50,548 nt of DNA from Streptomyces sp. SM11 (GTDB lineage: Bacteria; Actinomycetota; Actinomycetes; Streptomycetales; Streptomycetaceae), in contig NZ_NEUE01000079.1 of assembly GCF_002910905.1 (NCBI RefSeq), positions 1-50,548 of the forward strand, written 5' to 3'. The position numbers and the translations under genes were made by a program. The notes beneath the pieces are model-generated. The model ran no database searches, was not told the origin of the DNA, and saw nothing but the letters and a program-made list of their open reading frames with translations. The first letter of the stretch is position 1. Each line of letters opens with the position of its first letter. This document shows positions 22,826-32,281 of this stretch, piece after piece.

Positions 22826-23452
22826 ATGACTTCTGAAGGTGTCGACGCCGACGGGGTGGAGCCGGGCACCGTGCGCCCCGGCGGCCGCACCGCCCGGGTG
22901 CGGGAGGCGGTGCTGCGTGCGGCCGGGGACGCGCTGGTCGAGCACGGCTTCGACGGGCTCGACCTGGCCGACGTCGCCAGGCGGGCAGAGGTCGGCAAGA
23001 CGACCGTCTACCGGCGCTGGTCCGTTCCCGCCGGGCTGGTGGCCGATCTGCTCTCGGACATGGCGGAGCAGTCGCAGCCGCGCGCGGACACCGGATCGCT
23101 GGCCGGGGACCTCAGGGCCAACGCCCGCCTCGTGGTCCGCACGCTGACCGACCCCCGGCAGGGGCCCCTCTTCGCGTCCGTCATCGCCGCAGCCACCTGC
23201 GACCCGCGGACCGCCGATGCCCTGCACCGCTTCTACGCGGTGCGGATCGGGGAGTGGTCCGGCTGTGTCGAGGCGGCGGTCGATCGCGGCGAACTGCCCG
23301 CCGGCACGGACCCGGGCGAGGTGATCGCGGCGGTGTCGGCACCCCTGTACTACCGGCTGCTGGCCAGTGGCGCCCCGCTGGACGAGGAGGCGGCCGACCG
23401 GGCCGCCGCCGCTGCGGTCGCCGCCGCGCGGGAGGGGACGTACGTGCGGTGA
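22826..23452 (+). CDS. TetR family transcriptional repressor
   Basis: A 208-residue regulator. The helix-turn-helix is LADVARRAEVGKTTVYRRW (about residues 50-68) within the usual N-terminal three-helix domain. The C-terminal domain (LYYRLLASGAPLDEEAADRA) matches the TetR_C class that binds hydrophobic ligands. GGAGGA lies 6 nt before ATG 22826. It is divergent from the DHA2 transporter with a shared palindrome, the classic efflux-pump repressor layout. Confidence 0.92.
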   Translation: MTSEGVDADGVEPGTVRPGGRTARVREAVLRAAGDALVEHGFDGLDLADVARRAEVGKTTVYRRWSVPAGLVADLLSDMAEQSQPRADTGSLAGDLRANARLVVRTLTDPRQGPLFASVIAAATCDPRTADALHRFYAVRIGEWSGCVEAAVDRGELPAGTDPGEVIAAVSAPLYYRLLASGAPLDEEAADRAAAAAVAAAREGTYVR

Positions 23453-23507
23453 GGAGCGCGGGGACCCTGGGTGGTGACCGGCTTCGTGGTGTCCGACGGC
23501 GCGTCGA

Positions 23508-23513
23508 TAAAGT
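23508..23513 (+). promoter_or_regulatory. -10 hexamer for leaderless hypothetical gene
   Basis: TAAAGT is followed by 6 nt and then ATG 23520 with no Shine-Dalgarno, the same layout as several other genes in this window. Confidence 0.45.
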
Positions 23514-23519
23514 GCTGGA

Positions 23520-24542
23520 ATGATATTCGGTAAAGCCGGGTTCGCCGGTGCCGTCGCCGACTTCGAGGCCGCGGTGACGGCGCGGGACGCCAAACGGTCC
23601 GGCAAGGCGTTCGCCCGGTTGCAGGAGACCTTCGGCCAGGCCAGGGAGTCGGAGCTGCTGGACGGCGGGCCGCGGCTCGCCGCCGTGCTGGAGCAGGCGC
23701 CGCCCGGCCCCCGTGCCGTCGTCGCCGTCCTCGTCGGGGCCTGCGTCGAGCGCGGTGCGGACGCCGAGCGCTGCGCACCGGGGGTGCTGGCCGGGCTGCG
23801 GTGGGCCCTGGGGCAGGCAATGGTGTTCTCCGAGGCGTGGGCGGCGACCGGTGGCGGCGCGTTTCCCGCTCCGGACGGCGGCGAGCCGGGCCCGGAACTC
23901 GTGGAGCGGGCCGGCTTCGACGCGGCCGTCGGCTGGTGGACGCTGGCCCAGTGGGAGACGGCCGCCGTCGCGATGCTGAACCACCCCGGCGTGCGCCGGT
24001 CGGCCGGCCCCCGGGGCGAGGTGCTGCGGCTGCTCGGCGCGGTGGAGCGGGTCTCCGGCGTGGAGCTGAAGTCCCTCGCCCACGCCCTCCTGGTGCTGGA
24101 CGACGAACCGCTCGTCGCCCTCCACCGGACGAGCGGCACCGGCTACCTCCTGCGGCTCTCCGGTATCGGGGACAACTTCCAGCTGCACACCCTGCTCGCC
24201 GCCGCGCTCATCGGCGGCGGCCATGTGGAGGGCCGCGCGCCGTCGGCGCAGGAGGCGGCCGTCTGCCGGGAGACTCCCGGGCAGGTGGACACCGTGGGCT
24301 CCTTCGACCTGGTGGCCCCGGACGGCGAACCGGTCCGGAACGAGGGCGCCCCCGCCGACATCCCCGTCGTCGACGGCGTCCGGCTGCTGGTCCTGGACGA
24401 GCCGTCCTGCCGGCACTCCTGGTCCGCGGGCCGTTTCTTCCCCGGTATGCGCGGTGACGTCCTGCTGGAGCGCACCCTCGATCCGGAGGAGACGGAACGC
24501 TGGTACGCGCATGTCTCCCCGGTCAAGGACGCCACCGGCTGA
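23520..24542 (+). CDS. Conserved-looking hypothetical protein, 340 aa
   Basis: Not recognised. It is a soluble, Ala/Gly/Leu-rich protein with a helical first half (residues 1-200) and a beta-rich second half containing HTLLAAALIGGGHVEG, SFDLVAPDGEPV and a late FFPGMRGDVLLERTL. No signal peptide, membrane span or catalytic motif is evident. Strong GC bias at third positions supports coding. ATG 23520 follows a -10-like TAAAGT by 6 nt. It follows the tetR gene by 67 nt on the same strand but probably has its own promoter. Confidence 0.8.
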   Translation: MIFGKAGFAGAVADFEAAVTARDAKRSGKAFARLQETFGQARESELLDGGPRLAAVLEQAPPGPRAVVAVLVGACVERGADAERCAPGVLAGLRWALGQAMVFSEAWAATGGGAFPAPDGGEPGPELVERAGFDAAVGWWTLAQWETAAVAMLNHPGVRRSAGPRGEVLRLLGAVERVSGVELKSLAHALLVLDDEPLVALHRTSGTGYLLRLSGIGDNFQLHTLLAAALIGGGHVEGRAPSAQEAAVCRETPGQVDTVGSFDLVAPDGEPVRNEGAPADIPVVDGVRLLVLDEPSCRHSWSAGRFFPGMRGDVLLERTLDPEETERWYAHVSPVKDATG

Positions 24543-24603
24543 ACCGGGGCGCCCTCCGCGCCTTGTCCGGCCTCCCCGCGGACCCGGCGGATCCGGGCGG
24601 TCC

Positions 24604-25488
24604 TCAGTCGATCCGGGTGCCCGTTCCGCCGACCCGGACCCGGGCGTCGCCCGCCCGCAGTTCGACGGTGAGCGTGCCGGGGCGGCCCATGTCCGCCCCC
24701 TGGTGCAGGGTCAGCACCGCCGTCTCCGGTACGAGCCCCAGCTCCCGTGCGTACGCGCCGAAGGCCGCCGCCGCCGCGCCCGTCGCCGGGTCCTCGACGA
24801 CCCCGCCCACCGGGAACGGGTCGCGGACGTGGAAGAGGTCGGGCCCCTCGCGCCAGACCAGTTGCAGGGTGGTCAGGTCCAGCCGGTGCATCAGCGCTTC
24901 GAGGCGCGCGAAGTCGTAGTCCAGGTCCGCCAGCCGCTCCCGGGTGGCGGCGGCCAGCACCAGGTGCCGGGCCCCCGCGAAGGCGATCCGGGGCGGCAGG
25001 GCCGGGTCGAGATCGGTGGCCGCCCAGTCCAGGGCGGCCAGCGCCTCCGCCAGGTCGGCCGCTGCGGTCTCCTCGACGTGCGGTGCCACGCTGGTCAGAG
25101 TGGCGCGGAGTTCGCCGCCCTCCCGTACGACGGTGACCGGCACCCGGCCCACCGGCGTGGCGAACTCCAGCTCGCCCGGTCCGTCCCGTTCGGCCAGGGC
25201 GAGCGCCGTGGCGACCGTGGCGTGGCCGCAGAAGGGCACCTCGGCCTTCGGGCTGAAGTAGCGGATCGTGTACGCGCCTTCGCCGGTCCGCTCCGTCAGG
25301 AACGCCGACTCGCTGTAGCCCAGCTCGGCCGCGACGGCGAGCATCCGTTCCTCGTCCAGCCCGGAGGCGTCCAGGACGACGCCCGCGGGGTTCCCGCCCG
25401 CGGGGTTCCCGCCCGCGGGGTTCCCGCCCGCGGGGTCGGCGGAGAAGGCTGTGTAGCGCAGGACTTCGGGCTGGTTCTCAAGCGTCAT
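24604..25488 (-). CDS. PhzF family isomerase/epimerase-like protein
   Basis: A 294-residue PhzF-fold protein (related to diaminopimelate epimerase). The presumed catalytic Glu is in ELGYSESAFL, with the paired CGHATVATALAL and late GGVVEDPATGAAAAAFGAY motifs intact. No other phenazine genes are near, so the substrate is unknown. The N-terminal GNPAG motif is expanded to GGNPAGGNPAGGNPAG by a 15-bp DNA repeat. ATG 25488 was chosen for the family-typical N terminus (MTLENQPEVLRYTAFSADP); no strong Shine-Dalgarno is seen. Confidence 0.9.
   Translation of the reverse strand: MTLENQPEVLRYTAFSADPAGGNPAGGNPAGGNPAGVVLDASGLDEERMLAVAAELGYSESAFLTERTGEGAYTIRYFSPKAEVPFCGHATVATALALAERDGPGELEFATPVGRVPVTVVREGGELRATLTSVAPHVEETAAADLAEALAALDWAATDLDPALPPRIAFAGARHLVLAAATRERLADLDYDFARLEALMHRLDLTTLQLVWREGPDLFHVRDPFPVGGVVEDPATGAAAAAFGAYARELGLVPETAVLTLHQGADMGRPGTLTVELRAGDARVRVGGTGTRID
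25381..25436. repeat. 15-bp in-frame tandem repeat in phzF-like gene
   Basis: The unit GCCCGCGGGGTTCCC occurs three times exactly plus an 11-bp partial copy. It keeps frame and adds GGNPA pentapeptide copies at the loop that normally has a single GNPA motif. This is typical slippage-prone sequence. Confidence 0.9.
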
Positions 25489-25616
25489 GCAGCAGTCAAC
25501 CGTGCTGCCGCGCCTGTCATTCCCGATCCCGGTACGGCGCGGGGGAGGGGGCGCGATGTGTGTGAGGGCTGTCGCGGCGCCCTTCGGCACCGCGTCCGGC
25601 CTCTTCGTGCGCGGGC

Positions 25617-26390
25617 TCAGCCTCGTCCGACGTACGGCATGTTCGTCGCCAGGACCGTGGCGAACGGGATGTTCGCCTCCAACGGCAGTTCGGCCATGTG
25701 CAGCACCGTCCGCGCCACGTCGGACGCCGCCATCACCGGTTCCACCGTCAGTTCCCCGTTGGCCTGCAGGATTCCGGTCCGCATCCGCTCGGTCATCTCC
25801 GTCGCCGCGTTGCCGATGTCGATCTGCCCGCAGGCGATCCGGTAGGGGCGGCCGTCCAGCGACAGCGACTTCGTCAGCCCGGTGATCGCGTGCTTGGTCG
25901 CGGTGTACGCGATCGAGTGCGGGCGCGGCGCGTGGGCGGAGACCGAACCGTTGTTGATGATCCGGCCGCCCCGCGGTTCCTGCTCCTTCATCAGCCGGTA
26001 CGCCGCCTGCGCGCACAGGAACGCACCTGTCAGGTTCACGTCCACGACTGCCCGCCAGTCCTCGGCGGCGAGGTCCTCCAGCGGTACGCCGCCGGGGCCG
26101 AACGTGCCCGCGTTGTTGAACAGCAGGTCCAGTCGGCCGAACCGCTCCCGTACGGCGGTGAAGAGCGCGCCGACCTCATCGGCGTCGGTCACGTCCGTGG
26201 TGACGCACAGTGCCTCGGTGTCCCCGGCGGCGGCCGCCGTCTCCGCCAGCGGCTCGGCCCGCCGGCCCGCGAGCGCGAGCGACCAGCCCGCACTCGCGAG
26301 GGCGAGCGCGACGGCCCGCCCGATCCCTGATCCCGCACCCGTGACGACGGCGACCTTCCGGCCGGTCTGCTCGGTCTGCTCAGTGTTCAT
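25617..26390 (-). CDS. Short-chain dehydrogenase/reductase
   Basis: A 257-residue classical SDR. It shows [13 protein letters not shown] for NAD(P) binding, [10 protein letters not shown], the catalytic Ser in [10 protein letters not shown] and YTATKHA (Tyr-X3-Lys). Substrate unknown. ATG 26390 was chosen because the family starts a few residues before the glycine motif; upstream in-frame residues are Arg-rich and unlike the family. It is divergent from the PhoD gene by 144 nt. Confidence 0.9.
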   Translation of the reverse strand: MNTEQTEQTGRKVAVVTGAGSGIGRAVALALASAGWSLALAGRRAEPLAETAAAAGDTEALCVTTDVTDADEVGALFTAVRERFGRLDLLFNNAGTFGPGGVPLEDLAAEDWRAVVDVNLTGAFLCAQAAYRLMKEQEPRGGRIINNGSVSAHAPRPHSIAYTATKHAITGLTKSLSLDGRPYRIACGQIDIGNAATEMTERMRTGILQANGELTVEPVMAASDVARTVLHMAELPLEANIPFATVLATNMPYVGRG

Positions 26391-26534
26391 GGCCCGGCAG
26401 CGTACGGGACGGATCGGTGCACGGGGCACGCGGTGCTCATCGACCCGCCATGCGGATGTTGTGCACGCGACAACGGTGCGTCGTCGTGGGCGGCTGCCAT
26501 GAATCCCGACAGTATCCGGGCTGAGGAGGGGCAT

Positions 26535-28202
26535 ATGACATCCGCACAGATCATCATGACGCCCGATCAGAGCACCCGAGCAGCCGAACTCCGCACCGCC
26601 GCCCGCCTACTCGAACCAGGGGTGGGGCGCCGGCGTTTCCTGACCGCCACCGGAGCCGCCGCAGCGCTCGCCTTCGCCGTGAACCTGCCCGCCGCCGGCA
26701 CGGCGAGCGCCGCCGAACTCGACTCCCGCCGAATCACCGAGGACCCGTTCACCCTCGGCGTCGCCTCCGGCGACCCGCACCCGACGTCCGTCCTGATCTG
26801 GACCCGGCTCGCCCCCCGCCCCTACGAACCGGGCGGCGGACTGCCGCGCGGCCGGGTCGTGGTGCGCTGGGAGGTGGCCCGCGACGAGCGCTTCCGCCGT
26901 ATCGAGCGGCGCGGATCGGTCACCGCCCACCCCGAATTCGCCCACAGCGTCCGCGCCGAGGTCCGGGGCCTCGGCGCCGGCCGGGTCCACTACTACCGCT
27001 TCCGCACCGGCAGCTGGACCAGCCCGGTCGGCCGCACCCGCACCGCCCCGGCCCCCGGAGCCCGCAACACCTCCCTGACCCTGGCCGCCGTCTCCTGCCA
27101 GGCGTACCACGACGGCTACTTCACCGCCCACCGCCACCTCGCAGCCGAGGACGTCGACGTCGTCCTCCACCTCGGCGACTACCTCTACGAGTACGCCGTC
27201 ACCGCCACCGGCGGCGCCCGCGGCTACACCGACCGCCGGCTCCCCGCGCACTACAACCGCGAGACGGTCACCCTGGAGGACTACCGGCTGCGCTACGCCC
27301 TCTACAAGTCCGACCCGGACCTGCGCGCCGCCCATGCCGCCCACCCCTTCGTCGTCACCTGGGACGACCACGAGACCGAGAACAACTACGCGGGCGGCAC
27401 CCCCGAGAACGACGTCACCCCCGAGGAGTTCCTGCTGCGCCGGGCCGCCGCGTACCGCGCGTACTGGGAGAACCAGCCGCTGCGCACCCCGCAGCGCCCC
27501 ACCGGACCCGACATGCGGCTCTACCGCCGCCTGACGTTCGGGCGGCTCGCCCAGTTCGACATCCTCGACACCCGCCAGTACCGCAGCGACCAGGCGTACG
27601 GCGACGGCTGGCGCACCCCCGGGCCCGAGTCCGAGGACCCCACGCGCACCATGACCGGGGCCACCCAGGAACGCTGGCTGCTCGACGGCTGGCGCGCGTC
27701 GGACGCCACCTGGAACGTCGTCCCGCAGCAGGTCACCTTCGCCCAGCGGCGCAATGTGCCCACCGACGCCTTCAAGCTGTCGATGGACTCCTGGGACGGC
27801 TACCCGGCCTCCCGGCAGCGGCTGCTGGCCGGCGCCGAGGCCGCCGGGGTGGACAACCTGATGGTCCTCACCGGCGACGTCCACGTCTCCTACGCCTTCG
27901 ACCTCAGAAAGGACTTCGACGACCCCGCCTCGCGCACCGTCGGCACCGAGATCGTCACCACCTCCGTCTCCAGCGGCAAGGACGGCGCGGACCGGCCCGC
28001 CAACTGGGAGAACCTGACCCGCGCCAACCCGCATCTGAAGCACTACAACGGGCGGCGCGGCTACACGCTCGTCACCCTCGGCACGGAGGAGGCCCGCGCC
28101 GACTTCCGTACGGTGGCGGCCGTCACGACCCCCGGAGCGCCGCTCACCACCGCCGCCTCCTTCGTCACCGAGGCGGGCAACCCAGGGCTCACGCCCGCGT
28201 AA
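26535..28202 (+). CDS. phoD: Secreted alkaline phosphatase/phosphodiesterase PhoD
   Basis: A 555-residue Tat-exported metallophosphatase releasing phosphate from organic phosphate esters outside the cell. The twin-arginine signal is [19 protein letters not shown] (about residues 32-50), unusually preceded by ~30 residues. The PhoD N-terminal domain starts [20 protein letters not shown]. Metal-site motifs are [21 protein letters not shown] and [15 protein letters not shown] 26535 follows GAGGAGGGG; upstream Met codons lack a site. I could not find a convincing PHO box in the upstream 140 nt. Confidence 0.93.
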   Translation: MTSAQIIMTPDQSTRAAELRTAARLLEPGVGRRRFLTATGAAAALAFAVNLPAAGTASAAELDSRRITEDPFTLGVASGDPHPTSVLIWTRLAPRPYEPGGGLPRGRVVVRWEVARDERFRRIERRGSVTAHPEFAHSVRAEVRGLGAGRVHYYRFRTGSWTSPVGRTRTAPAPGARNTSLTLAAVSCQAYHDGYFTAHRHLAAEDVDVVLHLGDYLYEYAVTATGGARGYTDRRLPAHYNRETVTLEDYRLRYALYKSDPDLRAAHAAHPFVVTWDDHETENNYAGGTPENDVTPEEFLLRRAAAYRAYWENQPLRTPQRPTGPDMRLYRRLTFGRLAQFDILDTRQYRSDQAYGDGWRTPGPESEDPTRTMTGATQERWLLDGWRASDATWNVVPQQVTFAQRRNVPTDAFKLSMDSWDGYPASRQRLLAGAEAAGVDNLMVLTGDVHVSYAFDLRKDFDDPASRTVGTEIVTTSVSSGKDGADRPANWENLTRANPHLKHYNGRRGYTLVTLGTEEARADFRTVAAVTTPGAPLTTAASFVTEAGNPGLTPA

Positions 28203-28243
28203 AGCCTCACGCCCGTGTCGGCCTCACTCCCGCGTCAGCGGGT

Positions 28244-29239
28244 TCAGCGGTCCGCCAGGTAGCGGACGCCGATGCGGTCCCGTACCGCGTCGAGCGTCCG
28301 CATCACCGCCAGCGAACCCTCCAGCGGGACGAGCGGGGACTCCAGCTCGCCCGCCCGTACCGCGCGCATCACCTCGGCGGCCTCGTACTGCATGCCCGAG
28401 AGCCCCAGCGGGCCAGGACCTGAGGTGATCGTCTCCGGCTCCGCGCCCGCCCGCCGCAGGACGAAGTGGTCCGGGTGGAAGAAGTCGCGTGGGACGTCGA
28501 TCCGCCCGGCCGTGCCGATCACGGTGGCCGCCGTCGGGTGGTGGCCGACGATCGAGCAGGACAGCAGCGCGTTCGCACCGGAGTCCCAGCCGAGCAGCAT
28601 CCCCGTGTTCAGGTCGACGCCCTCCGGGGACAGCAGCGCGTCCGCACGCACCCGGTCCGGCTCGCCCAGCAGCAGATGCGCGAACGACACCGGGTAGACC
28701 CCGAGGTCCAGCAGCGCCCCGCCGCCCAGGTCCGGATCGCGCAGCCGGTGCCCCGGGGCGAAGTCGCCCGCGAAGCCGAAGTCCGCCTGCACGGTGCGGA
28801 TCTCGCCGATCGCCCCGTCCCGCACCAGCTCGGTCAGCCGGCGGACCACCGGGTTCAGATAGGTCCACATGGCCTCCATCAGGAACAGGCCACGCTTCCG
28901 GGCCAGCGCCACCAGCTCCCTCGCCTCCCGGCTGTTGAGCGTGAACGCCTTCTCGCACAGCACATGCTTTCCGGCCCTCAGCGCCAGCCCGGCCGCCGCG
29001 TGGTGCGCCGAGTGCGGGGTGGCCACGTACACCACGTCCACCTCGTCGTCGGCGACCAGCTCCGCCCAGCTGCCGTAGGCCCGCCCGATCCCGTGCCGCT
29101 CGGCGAAGTCCCGCGCCGAGGCCTCCGTGCGCGAGGCCACCGCCACCACCTCGGCGTCGGGCAGTCCCTGCACGTCCGCCGTGAAGGTCGCGGCTATGCC
29201 GCCCGTCGCCAGAACACCCCAACGCACCGTCCCACCCAT
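28244..29239 (-). CDS. Gfo/Idh/MocA family oxidoreductase
   Basis: A 331-residue NAD(P)-dependent sugar/inositol-type dehydrogenase. The N-terminal Rossmann domain has RWGVLATGGIAATF, VYVATPHSAHHAAA and the EKAFTLN segment with the catalytic Lys (CEKAFT). The C-terminal alpha/beta domain has GGALLDLGVYPVSFAH, including the conserved Asp-Xaa3 and His/Phe region. It is close to dimeric dihydrodiol/trans-1,2-dihydrobenzene-diol dehydrogenase-like members. ATG 29239 was chosen for the family N terminus. It is divergent from a Bcr-type efflux gene, 88 nt apart. Confidence 0.92.
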   Translation of the reverse strand: MGGTVRWGVLATGGIAATFTADVQGLPDAEVVAVASRTEASARDFAERHGIGRAYGSWAELVADDEVDVVYVATPHSAHHAAAGLALRAGKHVLCEKAFTLNSREARELVALARKRGLFLMEAMWTYLNPVVRRLTELVRDGAIGEIRTVQADFGFAGDFAPGHRLRDPDLGGGALLDLGVYPVSFAHLLLGEPDRVRADALLSPEGVDLNTGMLLGWDSGANALLSCSIVGHHPTAATVIGTAGRIDVPRDFFHPDHFVLRRAGAEPETITSGPGPLGLSGMQYEAAEVMRAVRAGELESPLVPLEGSLAVMRTLDAVRDRIGVRYLADR

Positions 29240-29327
29240 GCATGCCACCCCAGCCCGCCCGAAAAGGTATCGACCACTCCGGCCGAGCTGAGAGCATAGA
29301 TGCGGATTCAACGATGTGGAGGAGCGA

Positions 29328-30719
29328 ATGCCGGACAGCGGCGGCAGCCGGGCCCAACGAGCACACATACCCACCTCCGGGACCCGTCCCGGAGCCGATG
29401 CCGACCCGACCATCCCGCACGGTGACGCGGGCGCCCTCTCGGCCGACCCGGCCGCCCCGCAGGTCACCGCCGCCGCCGGCCTCCCCGGCCCGGCGGCGAA
29501 CGCGACCCGGCGCACCGGACTCCTGGTCACCATGGTCCTCGGCGGGCTCACCGCACTGCCGCCGCTCTCGATGGACATGTACCTCCCGGCGCTCCCCGCC
29601 GTCACCGACTCCCTGAGCGCGCCCGCCGCCACCGTCCAGCTCACCCTGACCGCGTGCCTGGCCGGAATGGCGCTCGGCCAGCTCGTCGTCGGACCGATGA
29701 GCGACCGTTGGGGCCGCCGCAGGCCGCTGCTCCTCGGCATGGTCGTCTACGTCCTCGCCACCGCGATCTGCGCCCTGGCCCCCACCGCCGAACTCCTCAT
29801 CGGCTTCCGCCTCCTCCAGGGGCTCGCGGGCGCGGCCGGCATCGTCATCGCCCGGGCCGTGGTGCGCGACCTCTACGACGGCGTGGAGATGGCCCGGTTC
29901 TTCTCCACCCTGATGCTGATCTCCGGCGCCGCCCCGATCATCGCGCCGCTGATCGGCGGCCAGGTTCTGCGGGTCACCGACTGGCGCGGCATCTTCGTCG
30001 TGCTGACCGGCGTCGGCATCGCCCTCACCCTCGTCGTGGCCAAGTGGCTGCACGAGACACTGCCGCCCGCCGACCGCCACACCGGCGGGGTCACCGACGC
30101 CCTTCGCACGATGCGCGGGCTGCTCGCCGACCGGGTCTTCACCGGCTACATGGTCGCGGGCGGTCTCGCCTTCGCCGTCCTGTTCGCGTACATCGCCGCC
30201 TCCCCGTTCGTCGTGCAGGAGATCTACGGGGCCTCGCCCCAGACCTTCAGTCTGCTCTTCGGGCTCAACTCGATCGGTCTCATCATCGTCGGGCAGATCA
30301 ACGGCAAGCTGCTCGTGGGCCGGTTCCGCCTCGACAAGGTGCTCGGCTTCGGCCTCGCGGTGATCGTGCTGGCCGCCGTCGCGCTGCTGCTCATGACGAC
30401 CGGAGTCTTCGGCGAGGTCGGCCTCGTGCCGGTCGCGGCCGGGCTGTTCGTGCTGATGTCGGCCATGGGCCTCGCGATGCCGAACACCAACGCCCAGGCC
30501 CTGATGCGGACCAAGCACGCGGCGGGCTCCGCCTCCGCGCTGCTCGGCACGTCCTCGTTCCTCATCGGCGCGATCGCCTCCCCGCTGGTCGGCATCGCGG
30601 GGGAGGACACGGCCGTCCCGATGGCCCTCGTCCAGGTGGTCTGCGCGGTGGCGGCGGTGGCCTGCTTCCTGCTCCTGTGCCGCCCCTGGCAGCGCGCGGG
30701 GCGCGAGGGCGGCCTCTGA
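29328..30719 (+). CDS. Bcr/CflA family multidrug efflux MFS transporter
   Basis: A 463-residue 12-helix exporter of the Bcr/CflA group. The first ~65 residues are a hydrophilic leader, then helix 1 with LPPLSMDMYLPALP (the DMYLP signature), GPMSDRWGRRRPLL as motif A, and GFRLLQGLAGAAGIVIARAV in helix 4. GGAGGAG lies 3-5 nt before ATG 29328. Likely substrates are hydrophilic drugs or dipeptides, by family analogy only. Confidence 0.92.
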   Translation: MPDSGGSRAQRAHIPTSGTRPGADADPTIPHGDAGALSADPAAPQVTAAAGLPGPAANATRRTGLLVTMVLGGLTALPPLSMDMYLPALPAVTDSLSAPAATVQLTLTACLAGMALGQLVVGPMSDRWGRRRPLLLGMVVYVLATAICALAPTAELLIGFRLLQGLAGAAGIVIARAVVRDLYDGVEMARFFSTLMLISGAAPIIAPLIGGQVLRVTDWRGIFVVLTGVGIALTLVVAKWLHETLPPADRHTGGVTDALRTMRGLLADRVFTGYMVAGGLAFAVLFAYIAASPFVVQEIYGASPQTFSLLFGLNSIGLIIVGQINGKLLVGRFRLDKVLGFGLAVIVLAAVALLLMTTGVFGEVGLVPVAAGLFVLMSAMGLAMPNTNAQALMRTKHAAGSASALLGTSSFLIGAIASPLVGIAGEDTAVPMALVQVVCAVAAVACFLLLCRPWQRAGREGGL

Positions 30720-30739
30720 GGGAGCCGGCCGGGGCGGAT

Positions 30740-32062
30740 TCAGCCCGTGCGCGGGTAGCCGATCAGGTGCGTGCGGTCCTGCCGGTCGGTCCAGCGGAAC
30801 ACCCCGACCCCGGTCGTCTCCGTCCCCGGCAGTCGCGCGTTGCGCGACAGCCGCTCGGTGCTCCAGGTGGCGAAGTCCATCATGACCGGGAGCCCGCCGC
30901 CGGACAGTGCCTCCGAGGCGTCGCGCGCGTTCTCGGCCCCGTAGGCGAGGCCGTCGTCCGTCGCCGTGGCCAGCGTCAGATGAGCCGCGCCGCCCTCGTC
31001 CTCGAAGCAGCGGCCCTGCTTCGCCGCCAGGTCGAAGGCCAGGTTCCCGGCGATCAGATAGTCGCCCGAGGGGGAGAGGACCGCCTGCGGGTAGTGCCCC
31101 GGCTTTATGGCGGGCTTGTGGCACTCCACCGAGACGAGCACCTCGCCGGTCGCCGCGTCGTGCACCGCCCACAGCTCGTGGGTCGCCGCCCGCTCGGTCT
31201 TCTTCGCCGGCGCCCACTTCGCCAGCACCTGGTCCGGGGTCGTCGACGTCACCACACCGCTGCCCCGGTCGGTGTCCTTGGGTGCGACGTTCCGGCTGAA
31301 CCAGCCACCGCGCACCCAGAACTCCCGTGCCCCGCCCAGCAGCAGCCCCCCGGCGGTCTGACCGTGCACCTCGGTGAGCTGCTTGCAGGCCCCGCAGCCC
31401 TTGGGGTACTTCAGCTCGTCCGCGCCCAGTTCGGACACCTCGCCGGTGACCGGGTCGACCAGGGTGCTGTTCGCCTTCGCGTCGCTGACCACGATGTCCG
31501 GACCGGCCGTATGGACGTCCGGGGCCCCGGACCACGGCACTTCGACGCGCTGCCGGTTCCCGTTCGTGACGTCGTACAGATCGAGCGCGAGGAAGGTGCT
31601 CGCCGGGGACAGCCCGTCGCCGGCCTTCCCGTAGGACCAGGTCACGAAGAACTGCCGGTCGCCCTTGGCCACCGTGGCGAGCCTGGGGTAGTGCGGCGGG
31701 TCCGGCGGCCGCCAGGCCCGACCCCGCCAGCCCAGCTCGCCGGTGGCCGTGTCGACGGTGCGCAGCCGGTAGCGGTTCCCGTCGGTCCGCTCCAGGTAGG
31801 CGAGCAGGCCCGTCGCATGGGAGACGGCGACGTCGGGGGATGAGCCGATGATCTCCCAGCCCCGGTCCGTCGTGTACTGCGGCGGAACGGTCAGCCGGGT
31901 CACCTGACCCGCGCTCGGCGGCACCGGCTTCGCCGTCCCGGCGGCCGCGCCGTCCTTCCCGCCCCCGTCGCGGGGACCGCCGCCGCAGGTGGCCAGCAGG
32001 AGGAGCAGGGCGAGCAGGACCACCCCGCCGACCAGCGTCAGCCGCACGATCCTCTGCCTCAT
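30740..32062 (-). CDS. Membrane-anchored PQQ-like beta-propeller protein
   Basis: A 440-residue protein with an N-terminal hydrophobic segment (VGGVVLLALLLLLATCGG) that is either an uncleaved anchor or a lipobox-like signal (LLATC). The extracellular part has repeating blade-like blocks such as RLRTVDTATGELGWRG, STLVDPVTGEVSELG and LWAVHDAATGEVLVSVE, typical of PQQ-like propellers. A CGAC pair in the middle may form a disulfide. GGGGGAG precedes ATG 32062. Function unknown; such proteins often sit at the cell surface as scaffolds. Confidence 0.82.
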   Translation of the reverse strand: MRQRIVRLTLVGGVVLLALLLLLATCGGGPRDGGGKDGAAAGTAKPVPPSAGQVTRLTVPPQYTTDRGWEIIGSSPDVAVSHATGLLAYLERTDGNRYRLRTVDTATGELGWRGRAWRPPDPPHYPRLATVAKGDRQFFVTWSYGKAGDGLSPASTFLALDLYDVTNGNRQRVEVPWSGAPDVHTAGPDIVVSDAKANSTLVDPVTGEVSELGADELKYPKGCGACKQLTEVHGQTAGGLLLGGAREFWVRGGWFSRNVAPKDTDRGSGVVTSTTPDQVLAKWAPAKKTERAATHELWAVHDAATGEVLVSVECHKPAIKPGHYPQAVLSPSGDYLIAGNLAFDLAAKQGRCFEDEGGAAHLTLATATDDGLAYGAENARDASEALSGGGLPVMMDFATWSTERLSRNARLPGTETTGVGVFRWTDRQDRTHLIGYPRTG

Positions 32063-32269
32063 GGCTCCCCCGCTGGACCATCCTGGTCTGGTGCCGTCCA
32101 CGCGCGGGCCAGCGTAGCAACAGGCCCACGGAGCGGTGGAGTTCGCCGGATTCCCGTTCCGTACCGGTGACGTGGGGTCCTGGTGCGGCCCCCGCCCCGC
32201 CGCCCGCGCTCCCTCCGTGCCCCCTCCGTTCCCGGCGCAGCGGAATGCGTCCGCCGGGTCGCCTCCGCC

Positions 32270-32275
32270 TACAAT
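32270..32275 (+). promoter_or_regulatory. -10 hexamer TACAAT for leaderless rsm22-like gene
   Basis: TACAAT, a near-consensus -10, is followed by exactly 6 nt and GTG 32282. No Shine-Dalgarno is present. Confidence 0.6.
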
Positions 32276-32281
32276 TCGGCG

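Noticed and set aside
25381..25436. CRISPR-like regularly spaced repeats
   Set aside because: Units are contiguous with no spacers and are in frame within a gene; no cas genes are present.
24604..25488. Phenazine biosynthetic gene cluster (PhzF)
   Set aside because: Neither PhzF-like gene is near other phz genes; the family has many unrelated metabolic roles.
26391..26534. PHO box before phoD
   Set aside because: I looked for 11-nt GTTCACC-type repeats and found none convincing in this gap.
28224..32129. A 1301-residue minus-strand open frame
   Set aside because: It is a GC-rich shadow of the real genes Gfo/Idh, Bcr efflux and the PQQ-like protein in other frames.
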